A stretch of DNA of 64,000 nucleotides, from positions 52,696-116,695 of the forward strand of contig NZ_MUNX01000099.1 in NCBI RefSeq assembly GCF_002001005.1. The letters run 5' to 3'. Each line of letters starts with the position of its first letter. The first letter of the stretch is position 1. The stretch comes from Flavobacterium sp. A45 (lineage in GTDB: Bacteria > Bacteroidota > Bacteroidia > Flavobacteriales > Flavobacteriaceae). The notes under the pieces are model-generated. The model was not told the DNA's origin and did not search any database. It worked only from the letters and a program-made list of their open reading frames with translations. The position numbers and the translations under genes are program-made. Positions 1-7,675 of the stretch are shown here, piece by piece.

Positions 1-83
1 TGGTCTGTAATTGCTTTTAGTTGCGCTTGTGCAGTAGGAATGCCACAAAGCATAAGTAGGTAAAGTAAAATGTAAAATCGCAT
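1..83 (-). CDS. Exported protein, N-terminal fragment
   Basis: The minus strand opens with ATG at 81-83 and reads 27 codons to the window edge: a short basic start (MRFY), a hydrophobic core (ILLYLLMLCGI) and an AQAQ stretch that fits signal peptidase I cleavage. It therefore looks like the signal peptide of an exported protein whose body lies outside the window. The mature part is too short to name a family. A near-match to the Bacteroidota -7 box (TATTTTG on the minus strand, about 117-123) lies upstream. Confidence 0.6.
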   Translation of the reverse strand, partial: MRFYILLYLLMLCGIPTAQAQLKAITD

Positions 84-151
84 TAGTTTGGGGGTAATGT
101 TTTGAAATGGGTTCGCAAAATACCTTTTTATAATTAAAAGGGGAAACTTTT

Positions 152-300
152 TTTAGCCCAATATCATTAATTTAAGGATTTCTCTCTAAATTTTTTAAAA
201 TCTAGCTCTCGCAAAGACGCGAAGACGCAAAGAAATCGGTTCTGAATTTTGCGCCTTTGTGAGAACAATTAAAGCTTAACTTAATGATATTGTCCTTTAG
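152..300. repeat. Inverted-repeat element 1 (MITE-like)
   Basis: The arms CAATATCATTAATTTAAG (159-176) and its near-perfect inverse (275-292) enclose a weaker internal inverted repeat made of CGCAAAG-type units (about 207-264). TTTAGCC precedes the left arm, and CTTTAGCCC follows the right arm and begins the next element. No coding potential. Inferred to be a non-autonomous palindromic repeat. Confidence 0.6.
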
Positions 301-456
301 CCCAATGTCATTAAGTTTAAGGATTACTATTTTTATTTTCACGCAGATTTCGCAGATTTACGCAGAAAAAAAAGTAAAAAATCTGCCGAATCTGCTGAAT
401 CTGCGTGCTGTTTTTTTTTAATTTTTCCCTTAACTTAATGATATTGCCCTTTAGCC
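297..456. repeat. Inverted-repeat element 2 (MITE-like)
   Basis: It has almost the same outer arms as the preceding element (303-321 and 429-446), but a different interior: a long stem built from CACGCAGATT units (about 340-365) and their inverse, ending in AATCTGCGTG (about 380-407). Shared ends with unrelated interiors suggest a family of palindromic elements that insert next to one another. A short ORF inside is an artefact of the repeat. Confidence 0.6.
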
Positions 457-540
457 CCGGTAGAAGTGAAAATCCTTCTAAGCTGGTGTTCAGCTTAGAA
501 GATTGCAACGGATGGCGGGACAAATGTCTCTTAAAAATTC
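452..540 (+). repeat. Dispersed structured repeat, copy 1
   Basis: Opens with TAGCCCCGGTAGAAGTG, then a strong hairpin (CTTCTAAGCTG, loop, CAGCTTAGAAG), then GATTGCAACGGATGGCGGGA. The same layout (AGCCC, GATxGAAGxGGCATC, variable hairpin, AxAGCGGAxAGCxGGA) recurs near 13.7, 17.4, 36.9 and 52.1 kb. It may be a structured RNA or a mobile palindrome. A resemblance to the Flavo-1 RNA motif of Bacteroidota is possible but was not tested. Confidence 0.6.
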
Positions 541-758
541 CAAATCTTTCTGCTCCAAAAAAATATTATCGAATGTAACTGGCGTGAACTACGGATAGTC
601 CTATTGCCTTAAAACGTTGTTGATAAGTCATTTATTTGGTTTTAAAAAGCGAAATAGTGTGAATAATACAATACTTGATGAGAATTGTATAATATTTCTT
701 GAGGATAATAAAATCACCTTTGTTGAATGAAATCATATAATTCCTAAAACAAAATAAA

Positions 759-2522
759 ATGAAAGCTAAAATTTTACTATTCACCTTTGCGATACTATGT
801 ATTGCATTAATTACCGGATGCGAAAATGACGATTTTAAAGAAGTCGTTGGAGTATGTCCGATAGTGGAATCTACAACTCCTTTGAGCAACGCATTAGATG
901 TTCCGTTAGGACAAGTTATTACCGTTACGTTCAACGAGGAAATGGATCCAAGTTCGATTACTTCAACCTCATTTACGGTAGTTGGAGCTGCACCCATAGC
1001 GGGAACGGTTACTTATGCAGACAGGACTGCCTCATTCACGCCAACACTTCCACTAGCGGAAAATACCACTTATACTGCTAGAGTTACTACAAAAGTAAAA
1101 GACTTAGTGGGTAATTTTTTGCAGGTTGAGCATGTATGGGCATTTTCAACAGGTACGCTTTTGAGACCTGTAGTGCTTACAACGGATCCAATTAATAATG
1201 CCATAGCTGTGAAGTTTGATAAAACAATATCGGCGACATTCAATATGGTAATGAATCCATCAACATTAAACGGCAGCACTTTTAAAGTGAATCAAGGGGT
1301 TGACGTTGTGGCGGGAACAATTTCCTACACGGGTTCAACAGTATCTTTTGTTCCAACAAATCCTTTAGTAGCCAATAAAATCTATACGGTAACTATAACT
1401 ACTGGTGCTAAGAATTCACTGAATACTGCAATGGTTGCAGATTATGTATGGAATTTCACAACAGATATTGTGCCAACAGTAGCTGTAACAGATCCACTTA
1501 ATAATGCCATTAATGTTGCCTTAAATCAAACAGTAACTGCTGATTTTAGTACTATAATGGATGCTTCTACAATCAATGCGACCACATTTACTTTGAAACA
1601 GGGGACAACAACAATTACAGGAACGGTTTCTTATTCAGGTACTACAGCTTCCTTTAATCCAACAAATTCATTGGTGATTGGGAAAGTTTATACAGCAACA
1701 ATTACAAATGGAGCAAAAAACGCAGTTGGGACAGCATTGGCTAGTGACTATGTTTGGGAATTTACAACTATACTGGCTCCTCCTGCAGCAATAATTATTG
1801 ATCTTGGTACTGCAGCTATGTTTGGTACTTTTGGTGGAAATGCCGGGGTAACAAACCAAGGGTTAAACACAGTGATAAACAATGGAAGCATCGGGACGAC
1901 TGCAGCTTCTACCCTTATTACAGGATTTCATGATGGTCTAGTAATTTACACTGAAACTCCTCTAAATGTAGGGAACGTGACAGGTGATATATTTACTGCA
2001 CCTCCTGCTCCAGGGACAGCCACTTCATTTGCTGTAGCACAACAAGCATTGCTTGATGCTAATGCAGCCTATTTAAGTATTTCACCTGCATCAAAACCAG
2101 GTGGTTCAGATCCGAATGCTGGAGAATTAGGAGGATTGACATTAGCTCCGGGAGTTTATAAATCAGCAAGCGGTACTTTCAAAATCAGCAATGGTGATCT
2201 GACGCTTGATGCGCAAGGTGACCCAAATGCTACTTGGATTTTCCAAACTGCTTCAGGACTTACGGTTGGAATTGCAGGTCCTACAGGTGCCAAAAGTGTA
2301 ATATTGATAAACGGCGGATTAGCTAATAATGTGTTTTGGTATGTAGGTAGTGCAGCTACTATCAACAGTGCTGGTGGCGGAACGATGGTCGGAAATATTA
2401 TTGCCAATTCGGGTGTTACTTTTTCTACCGCCGGAAATGCAGCCCAAACGGTACTCAACGGAAGAGCAATATCTTTAGTCTCCTCTGTGACCATGGTAAA
2501 TACAACCATTAATGTACCATAA
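759..2522 (+). CDS. Ice-binding-like lipoprotein (3 Ig-like domains + DUF3494)
   Basis: 587 residues. A lipoprotein signal ends in the lipobox LITGC with Cys21, so the protein should be lipid-anchored at the cell envelope. Three successive SbsA/Big_5-type Ig-like repeats follow (about 34-132, 137-235, 239-336), each with the pattern N(A/V)xxVxxxxTVTxxFxxxM and ending in VWxFxT. The C-terminal 240 residues (about 345-587) form a DUF3494 domain, with features such as GTAAMFGTFGG, AGELGGLTLAPGVYK and ATWIFQTASGL. DUF3494 proteins adopt a beta-solenoid fold, and several are proven ice-binding or antifreeze proteins. Function here is inferred: ice adhesion or freeze protection with the Ig domains as a stalk; a generic adhesin role is possible. 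An OmpA-like gene follows after a terminator. Confidence 0.85.
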   Translation: MKAKILLFTFAILCIALITGCENDDFKEVVGVCPIVESTTPLSNALDVPLGQVITVTFNEEMDPSSITSTSFTVVGAAPIAGTVTYADRTASFTPTLPLAENTTYTARVTTKVKDLVGNFLQVEHVWAFSTGTLLRPVVLTTDPINNAIAVKFDKTISATFNMVMNPSTLNGSTFKVNQGVDVVAGTISYTGSTVSFVPTNPLVANKIYTVTITTGAKNSLNTAMVADYVWNFTTDIVPTVAVTDPLNNAINVALNQTVTADFSTIMDASTINATTFTLKQGTTTITGTVSYSGTTASFNPTNSLVIGKVYTATITNGAKNAVGTALASDYVWEFTTILAPPAAIIIDLGTAAMFGTFGGNAGVTNQGLNTVINNGSIGTTAASTLITGFHDGLVIYTETPLNVGNVTGDIFTAPPAPGTATSFAVAQQALLDANAAYLSISPASKPGGSDPNAGELGGLTLAPGVYKSASGTFKISNGDLTLDAQGDPNATWIFQTASGLTVGIAGPTGAKSVILINGGLANNVFWYVGSAATINSAGGGTMVGNIIANSGVTFSTAGNAAQTVLNGRAISLVSSVTMVNTTINVP

Positions 2523-2543
2523 AACAACACTGCTAAATAGTAT

Positions 2544-2568
2544 ATCCCGTTTTCGGACGGGATTCTTC
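2544..2568 (+). terminator. Terminator after ice-binding gene
   Basis: ATCCCGT, loop TTTCGG, ACGGGAT, followed by TCTTCTC. The stem is seven base pairs with only a weak T-tract, so termination may be partial. Confidence 0.5.
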
Positions 2569-2600
2569 TCAATAAAAAATAACATCTAAATAGAAAAAAA

Positions 2601-4622
2601 ATGAAAACTAAAATTAGTTTTAAAACGGAATCATATACAACGTGGATTTCAGAGAATTTTCTCTTAAACACCCTTTTCTTATTGACTTTGTTGTGCTTAA
2701 GTGCTCAAACAAAGCTTCAGGCGCAAGAGGTTAATTACACAAAACCTACTTGGTATTTTGGTGTTGCAGCAGCCACCAACTATAGTTTTTACCGTGGCTC
2801 AACACATCAGCTTAATTCGAGTTTAACTCCTCCGGTTACTTTTCATAATGGAGAAGGAGCAGGGCTTTATTTGGCACCGGTTATTGAATATTATAAACCG
2901 AATACAATATTGGGATTTATGTTTCAGGCAGGTTATGACAGCAGAAAAGGATCGTTTGATCAGAAAACCACTCCTTGTAATTGCCCCGCAGATTTATCTA
3001 CAGAATTAAGTTATATTACGGTAGAGCCTAGTATTCGTATTGCACCATTTAAATCTAATTTTTATATATACGGAGGTCCACGTTTGGCTTTCAATGTGGA
3101 TAAATCATTTAAATATCAGTTAGGAATTAATCCTGCTTATCCCAATCAAGAGGCAACGCCTGAGGTAAGAGGTGATTTTGACAATGTTGACCAAACGCTT
3201 ATTTCTATGCAAGTTGGAGCAGGGTTTGATATTCCGTTATCCTCGCAAAAACATAAAACACAATTTCTTTTGTCTCCGTTTGTGAATTTTCAACCTTATT
3301 TTGGACAACATCCCCGCTCAACCGAGACTTGGAGTTTAAGCACTCTTAGAGTTGGTATGGCACTTAAATTTGGACAAGGAAGTAAAACGGAAACTCCGGA
3401 AGTGGAAACATCTCAAGTTCAGTTTTCGGTATATGCACCTAAGAATATTCCGGGAGAACGTAACGTAAGAGAGGTATTTCCATTACGGAATTATGTTTTT
3501 TATGATCTTGAATCGAATAAAATACCAAGTCGTTACAAATTATTACAAAAAGAGAATGTAAAAGATTTCAATGAAGATCAGATAGGAGGAGTTACGGCTT
3601 CTGTGAATCCTTCAGGTCGTTCCACACGACAAATGACGGTTTATTATAATGTAATCAATATTCTTGGGAATCGAATGGTAAAAAATCCTTCAGCGACTAT
3701 TACGCTTGTTGGTTCTTCAGAAAAAGGATCAGAAGATGGTGTTGTGATGGCTGAATCTATCAAAACTTATTTGGTTGATGTATTCGGAATAAAATCGGCA
3801 AGAATAACTACGAAAGGGCAGTTAAAACCCAATATTCCATCTGAACAAGCTGGAGGGACAAAAGAATTGGAATTACTTCGCGAGGGGGATCGTAGAGTTT
3901 CCATCGAAAGTAATTCACCTGAATTATTGATGGAATTTCAAAGCGGTCCAGATGCTCCATTAAAACCATTAGAGTTTGTGACTGTTCAGGAAGCGCCTAT
4001 AGACAGTTATGTTACTATTGATGCGACAGGTGCAGGACAAGCGTATTCTTCATGGTCTTTGGAAACTACTGATCCAGACGGACAAATGAAAACTTTTGGC
4101 CCTTATACTCAAGAAAAAGTAAGCATTCCTGGTAAAAGTATTATGGGAACTCGTGCTGAAGGAGATTATAAAGTAAAAATGATTGGAAAAACAAAAAGCG
4201 GCAAAATTGAAGAAAAAGTAACCACTACTCACATGGTGCTTTGGACACCGTCTAAAACAGAAGAAGGACTTAGGTATAGCATAATTTTTGAATTTAATAA
4301 ATCAAAAGCAATTGCTATGTATGAAAAATATTTGAGAGAAGTCGTTACGCCTAAAATACCTAAAAACGGTGTAGTTATCATTCATGGTCATACCGACATC
4401 ATTGGTGAAGAGTCTTATAATTTGAATTTATCTTTGGACAGAGCCAATGAAGTAAAGAACATTATGGAAAAGGCATTGTCTGATTCAGGCAGAAGAGATG
4501 TGAAATTTGAAGTTCATGGTTTTGGTGAAGACGAAAGTACGTCCCCTTTTGAAAATAAACTTCCTGAAGAGCGTTTTTACAACCGTACCGTGATAATCGA
4601 CATTATTCCTGCTGCTAAATAA
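2601..4622 (+). CDS. OmpA-family outer-membrane protein
   Basis: 673 residues. The N-terminus is long for a signal peptide: about 20 polar residues, then a hydrophobic core (LLNTLFLLTLLCL) and a likely cleavage after LQAQ (about 42). Residues 45-260 look like a small outer-membrane beta-barrel. The C-terminal 115 residues are an OmpA/MotB peptidoglycan-binding domain (IIFEFNKSKA, HGHTDIIGEE, NLSLDRANEV, RFYNRTVII). A stretch near 340-445 (ITLVGSSEKG, LREGDRRVSI) resembles a degenerate first OmpA-like domain. Likely role: tethering the outer membrane to peptidoglycan. It lies 78 bases after the ice-binding lipoprotein on the same strand, so the two may form a surface module, though a hairpin separates them. 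Confidence 0.8.
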   Translation: MKTKISFKTESYTTWISENFLLNTLFLLTLLCLSAQTKLQAQEVNYTKPTWYFGVAAATNYSFYRGSTHQLNSSLTPPVTFHNGEGAGLYLAPVIEYYKPNTILGFMFQAGYDSRKGSFDQKTTPCNCPADLSTELSYITVEPSIRIAPFKSNFYIYGGPRLAFNVDKSFKYQLGINPAYPNQEATPEVRGDFDNVDQTLISMQVGAGFDIPLSSQKHKTQFLLSPFVNFQPYFGQHPRSTETWSLSTLRVGMALKFGQGSKTETPEVETSQVQFSVYAPKNIPGERNVREVFPLRNYVFYDLESNKIPSRYKLLQKENVKDFNEDQIGGVTASVNPSGRSTRQMTVYYNVINILGNRMVKNPSATITLVGSSEKGSEDGVVMAESIKTYLVDVFGIKSARITTKGQLKPNIPSEQAGGTKELELLREGDRRVSIESNSPELLMEFQSGPDAPLKPLEFVTVQEAPIDSYVTIDATGAGQAYSSWSLETTDPDGQMKTFGPYTQEKVSIPGKSIMGTRAEGDYKVKMIGKTKSGKIEEKVTTTHMVLWTPSKTEEGLRYSIIFEFNKSKAIAMYEKYLREVVTPKIPKNGVVIIHGHTDIIGEESYNLNLSLDRANEVKNIMEKALSDSGRRDVKFEVHGFGEDESTSPFENKLPEERFYNRTVIIDIIPAAK

Positions 4623-4660
4623 AAAGTGTAATTTGGTTGTGATCTCTTTTAGAGTATGAG

Positions 4661-4691
4661 AAGACAGGAACTTAAAGGCCTGTCTTTTTGT
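4661..4691 (+). terminator. Terminator after OmpA-like gene
   Basis: AAGACAGG, a ten-base loop, CCTGTCTT followed by T5. Good intrinsic terminator form just downstream of the stop codon. Confidence 0.75.
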
Positions 4692-4707
4692 TTAGAAGTA
4701 ATAAACA

Positions 4708-4788
4708 AACCCTTAAATAATTGATGTTTAAGGGTTTGTTTTTTGTAGCGAAGAATGGAGTTGAACCCGTGACCTCAGGGTTATGAAT
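4708..4788. repeat. Island boundary repeat (distal att copy)
   Basis: 81 bases matching 7412-7491 with about five differences: the tRNA terminator hairpin plus the 3' part of the tRNA up to just past the anticodon. It is the direct repeat expected when an element integrates at a tRNA 3' end and duplicates it. Confidence 0.75.
4746..4788 (-). pseudogene. tRNA-Met 3' fragment
   Basis: Matches the 3' 43 nucleotides of the intact tRNA at 7449-7522 but stops just beyond the anticodon. Two substitutions break the T-stem (CCATT instead of CCCGT on the 3' side). No D-arm or 5' acceptor strand remains, so it cannot yield a tRNA. It is a scar of integration. Confidence 0.8.
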
Positions 4789-4947
4789 ATCTAATTCAGA
4801 TTTTTTTTTTATTTTTTGAGGTATTGATTTATAAATGTTTTTTGTGAAAATTGGCTTTTCGATATTTTTTGACTTTTTCTCACTCTCCTTTTGTAGATGA
4901 TTAATCTAAATTCAGTTTGAAAATAGCTATATTAAAATGTCTTGTTT

Positions 4948-5065
4948 AACATGATATTTATAACGTGTTAACTTTTTTTACTTTTTCTAACATGAGAATT
5001 TTAACATGTTAAGTTTTTTTAGTTTTTTTTACATGATACTAACATCTTGTTGATTTTTTTTTTAA
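4948..5065. repeat. Three 41-base AT-rich iterons downstream of fic
   Basis: Units start at about 4948, 4989 and 5031. Each has ACATGA, a short AT spacer, a palindrome-like core (AACGTGTTAA, AACATGTTAA, AACATCTTGTT) and a T-tract of seven or more. The spacing of 41-42 bases is nearly four helical turns, which would put the sites on one face of the DNA. The array abuts the stop codon of the Fic gene. Possible roles are a protein-binding array (integrase arm sites or replication iterons) or redundant terminators. Confidence 0.55.
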
Positions 5066-6160
5066 TTATTTGAACTTAAACTGCTGCGGAGCATTGTGCA
5101 GAAAGTCATATAAGGCTGTATTAATATAGAAATTTTCTTTTCCTATTTTATGTAATGTTACTAATTCTAGTTGTATAAGTTGTTCTAGATATTTTGAAGC
5201 TGTTTGTCTTGTAATATCCAAATCGTGCACTAGAAAATCAATCTTAGTATAAGGATGTTTAAATAAATTATTAATTAAATCTTGAGAATATATTTTTGGT
5301 AAATTGGTTCGAATTTTTTGTTTGTAATCCATCATTAGCTTTTTAATTCCCCTGATTATACCAGTAGTTTGATTAGATGTTTGTTCTACAGCTTCAAGCA
5401 TAAATAAAATCCATGGCTCCCAATTTTGAGTAATTCTGGTTTCTTGTAATAAGTGATAATAACTTCCTTTGTTTTGATTTATATATCTGCTTAAATAAAG
5501 GATAGGTAAGTGTAATAGATCTTCTTTTACTAGATATAAAATATTAATTATTCTTCCAGTTCTACCGTTTCCATCATAGAATGGGTGAATACTTTCAAAC
5601 TGATGATGTATAATTGCCATTTTCACTAATGGATCAATATCAGTTAAACTATCATCATTCATAAAGTTTTCTAAATTACTCATCAACGAAACAATTTCAT
5701 TATGGCTTTGTGGTGGAGTATAAACAGTTTCGCCAGTTTCACCGTTTTTAAGTGCAGTACCCGGAAGTTTTCTAAAACCTGATTTGGTTTCTTCAAGTAT
5801 ACTTTGTATCTCTATAATTTGATTGCAAGTAATAAGTCGTTTTTCACGTACAATACTAAATCCTTCCTTTAAAGCTGAAGCATAATTATAAACTTCTTTG
5901 GCTGCTGAACTAGCAAATTGCTGTGCTATATTGTCACTACTGAATAATTCATCGTGTGTTGTAATGATATTTTCAATAGCCGAACTATCCTTTGCTTCTT
6001 GTAGAGAAAGTGTATTTAAGACAATAACTTCATTTGGAATAGTTTCAGCAACTCCGTTAAGTTCAGCAAGTGCTTTGTGTGCCAATGCTAATTTTTTAAG
6101 CACTACCTTACTTTCTACTTCGTGTTGTAAAGGCAATGATGGAAGGGAATATTGGCTCAT
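5066..6160 (-). CDS. Fic family protein (probable AMP transferase)
   Basis: 364 residues. It has an N-terminal Fic_N-type region, a Fic core with the full motif HPFYDGNGRTGR (about 192-203, catalytic His192), and a C-terminal winged-helix-like segment (LDITRQTASKYLEQL). Fic enzymes usually transfer AMP from ATP to a hydroxyl side chain of a target. The inhibitory motif S-x-x-x-E-N is present near residues 59-64 (SSAIEN), the arrangement of Fic proteins in which an N-terminal helix blocks the active site. The target is unknown. The gene is one of two inside the tRNA-bounded segment and is divergent from the Mrr-like nuclease. No separate antitoxin gene was seen, in keeping with the built-in inhibitory helix. 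Confidence 0.88.
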   Translation of the reverse strand: MSQYSLPSLPLQHEVESKVVLKKLALAHKALAELNGVAETIPNEVIVLNTLSLQEAKDSSAIENIITTHDELFSSDNIAQQFASSAAKEVYNYASALKEGFSIVREKRLITCNQIIEIQSILEETKSGFRKLPGTALKNGETGETVYTPPQSHNEIVSLMSNLENFMNDDSLTDIDPLVKMAIIHHQFESIHPFYDGNGRTGRIINILYLVKEDLLHLPILYLSRYINQNKGSYYHLLQETRITQNWEPWILFMLEAVEQTSNQTTGIIRGIKKLMMDYKQKIRTNLPKIYSQDLINNLFKHPYTKIDFLVHDLDITRQTASKYLEQLIQLELVTLHKIGKENFYINTALYDFLHNAPQQFKFK

Positions 6161-6475
6161 TTGTTTTAATTTTATATTATGGATTTTAAGCTTGATTGAT
6201 TTGTTAATATTGTTATAATCAACTTTTAAAACATATTTATTTAGAGTTGTAAATCTAAGTAATTTTTATAATATCGGTTTTACCATAGAAGTTCTTCCAT
6301 TAGAAATAATGAAATTTTATTATTTTGTTTTGAAATAAAAAAGAATGAGATAAATATTTTCAAAATAGAAGCTATTCGTAATCATAATACAAATTAAATA
6401 GTACCTACTATTACAATTGCATTGTGTTTTACATTGTAAATTTAATAACTCTTAAGTTTTAAATCTGTAAGTATT
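6161..6475. other. Divergent intergenic region, fic / mrr-like
   Basis: 315 very AT-rich bases that must hold both start regions. No clear TAnnTTTG box, hairpin or further ORF could be supported. Confidence 0.4.
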
Positions 6476-7318
6476 ATGTATCCCGATTCAATAAATCCGA
6501 AATACACATTTGATAATGCGCATAATAGTAAATGTGTTTATTGCAATGAGCAACTTTCTATTCAAAAAATTGATAAGATTTTAAATGTTTCTTTAGCTGA
6601 TATTGAAAGACGTTTCTATGGACATAGAATAAAAATGGAGAATATTCATGGTGATTTTACTAAGAATTACTTTAAGATTATTTCCGAATTAATGTATGAG
6701 AGTACTATTCTAGGAATTTGTTTGACTTGTGGATGGTGGAAAATTTCAGAAAAGTACTGGATAGGAGCAGAGTACCAAATGTGGGATGTTTTTTTTAGTT
6801 TAAATGGAACGTTGAGAAATCTGGATTTAAATAAATCTGATTTACCCTTATCTGAAATAAGGTCTTATTTGGTTAGGAATTATGAAAAAAGATATAATAT
6901 TAATCCCAGACTTTTTGAAGAATTAGTAGCTGATGTATATAGTGATTTTGGTTATCAAAGTATTTGCACTGGATACACAAATGATGGAGGGATTGATGTA
7001 ATTCTATTAAAAAAGAATTCAGTAATCGGTGTGCAAGTTAAAAGATCAAAGAATAAAATTAAAGTGGAGCAGATACGATCTTTACTAGGCTCAATGATAA
7101 TTAATCAATACAAAGCAGGTATGTTTGTTTGTACTTCCGATTTCCAAAAAGGTGCATACTCTATAGCCAAGCGATTTTCTATAGAACTTATAAATGGAAA
7201 TAAATTTTACGATCAGTTAAGAGATGCTCAGGTGATACGGAATCAATTATCTACAATTGATTTGACTAGCGTTAAAAATTTGTATTATGAAGATTGTTAT
7301 CCAATGAATAGTTTGTAG
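6476..7318 (+). CDS. Mrr-like restriction endonuclease with zinc-knuckle N-terminus
   Basis: 280 residues. The C-terminal half is a PD-(D/E)xK nuclease domain of the Mrr_cat type: Glu149 in FEELVADVY, GGID with Asp174, and the QVK motif with Lys189. The N-terminal half has two CxxC pairs (Cys20/Cys23 and Cys82/Cys85) that could form one zinc site. Mrr-type enzymes cut modified or foreign DNA, and related domains serve in phage defence. No methyltransferase is adjacent, which fits a modification-dependent nuclease rather than a classic restriction pair. The gene belongs to the short island next to tRNA-Met. The exact DNA target is unknown. The start is the ATG at 6476; no earlier in-frame ATG was evident. 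Confidence 0.8.
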   Translation: MYPDSINPKYTFDNAHNSKCVYCNEQLSIQKIDKILNVSLADIERRFYGHRIKMENIHGDFTKNYFKIISELMYESTILGICLTCGWWKISEKYWIGAEYQMWDVFFSLNGTLRNLDLNKSDLPLSEIRSYLVRNYEKRYNINPRLFEELVADVYSDFGYQSICTGYTNDGGIDVILLKKNSVIGVQVKRSKNKIKVEQIRSLLGSMIINQYKAGMFVCTSDFQKGAYSIAKRFSIELINGNKFYDQLRDAQVIRNQLSTIDLTSVKNLYYEDCYPMNSL

Positions 7319-7411
7319 ATTATTGCAAATGCTTAATGTGTGATAAGTCACTCCTTTTCGTGACTCCTGTGAGTGGTAGTTAGATGTTTCTGAAACATAA
7401 TTTCAATAAAA

Positions 7412-7443
7412 AACCCTTAAACAATTGATGTTTAAGGGTTTGT
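7412..7443 (-). terminator. tRNA-Met terminator
   Basis: AACCCTTAAAC, loop, GTTTAAGGGTT: an 11-12 bp stem followed on the minus strand by a T-run. The hairpin is duplicated at 4708-4740 as part of the boundary repeat. Confidence 0.8.
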
Positions 7444-7491
7444 TCTTGTAGCGAAGACGGGAGTTGAACCCGTGACCTCAGGGTTATGAAT
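7412..7491. repeat. Island boundary repeat (tRNA-proximal att copy)
   Basis: 80 bases including the terminator and tRNA positions 32-74. It pairs with 4708-4788. The two copies are in direct orientation and offset by about 2.7 kb. Confidence 0.75.
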
Positions 7492-7522
7492 CCTGCGCTC
7501 TAACCGACTGAGCTACCTCGCC
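7449..7522 (-). tRNA. tRNA-Met(CAT)
   Basis: 74 nucleotides that fold as a full cloverleaf: acceptor GGCGAGG with CTTCGCT, D-arm GCTC/GAGC, anticodon loop TTCATAA (anticodon CAT at plus 7486-7488), T-arm ACGGG-TTCAACT-CCCGT, discriminator A. CCA is not encoded. It lacks the C1 mismatch pattern of initiator tRNA, so elongator Met is the best call. A lysidine-modified tRNA-Ile also has CAT and cannot be fully excluded. Confidence 0.9.
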
Positions 7523-7675
7523 ATATTTGGGATATATCCTATCCCTGAATGCGGGTGCAAATATAAAACAATAATTAGAGTTTGCAAGTAAAAAACAACA
7601 AAAAAAAATTTTTTTTGAAAACGTTTTTTTTTGAAAGTAATAATCTATATATTTCGCAAAAATTAGACAAAATTC

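Noticed and set aside
317..523. Minus-strand ORF of 68 codons
   Set aside because: It lies wholly in palindromic repeats and has a composition dictated by them.
4746..4788. A second functional tRNA gene
   Set aside because: Only the 3' half is present and the T-stem is broken.
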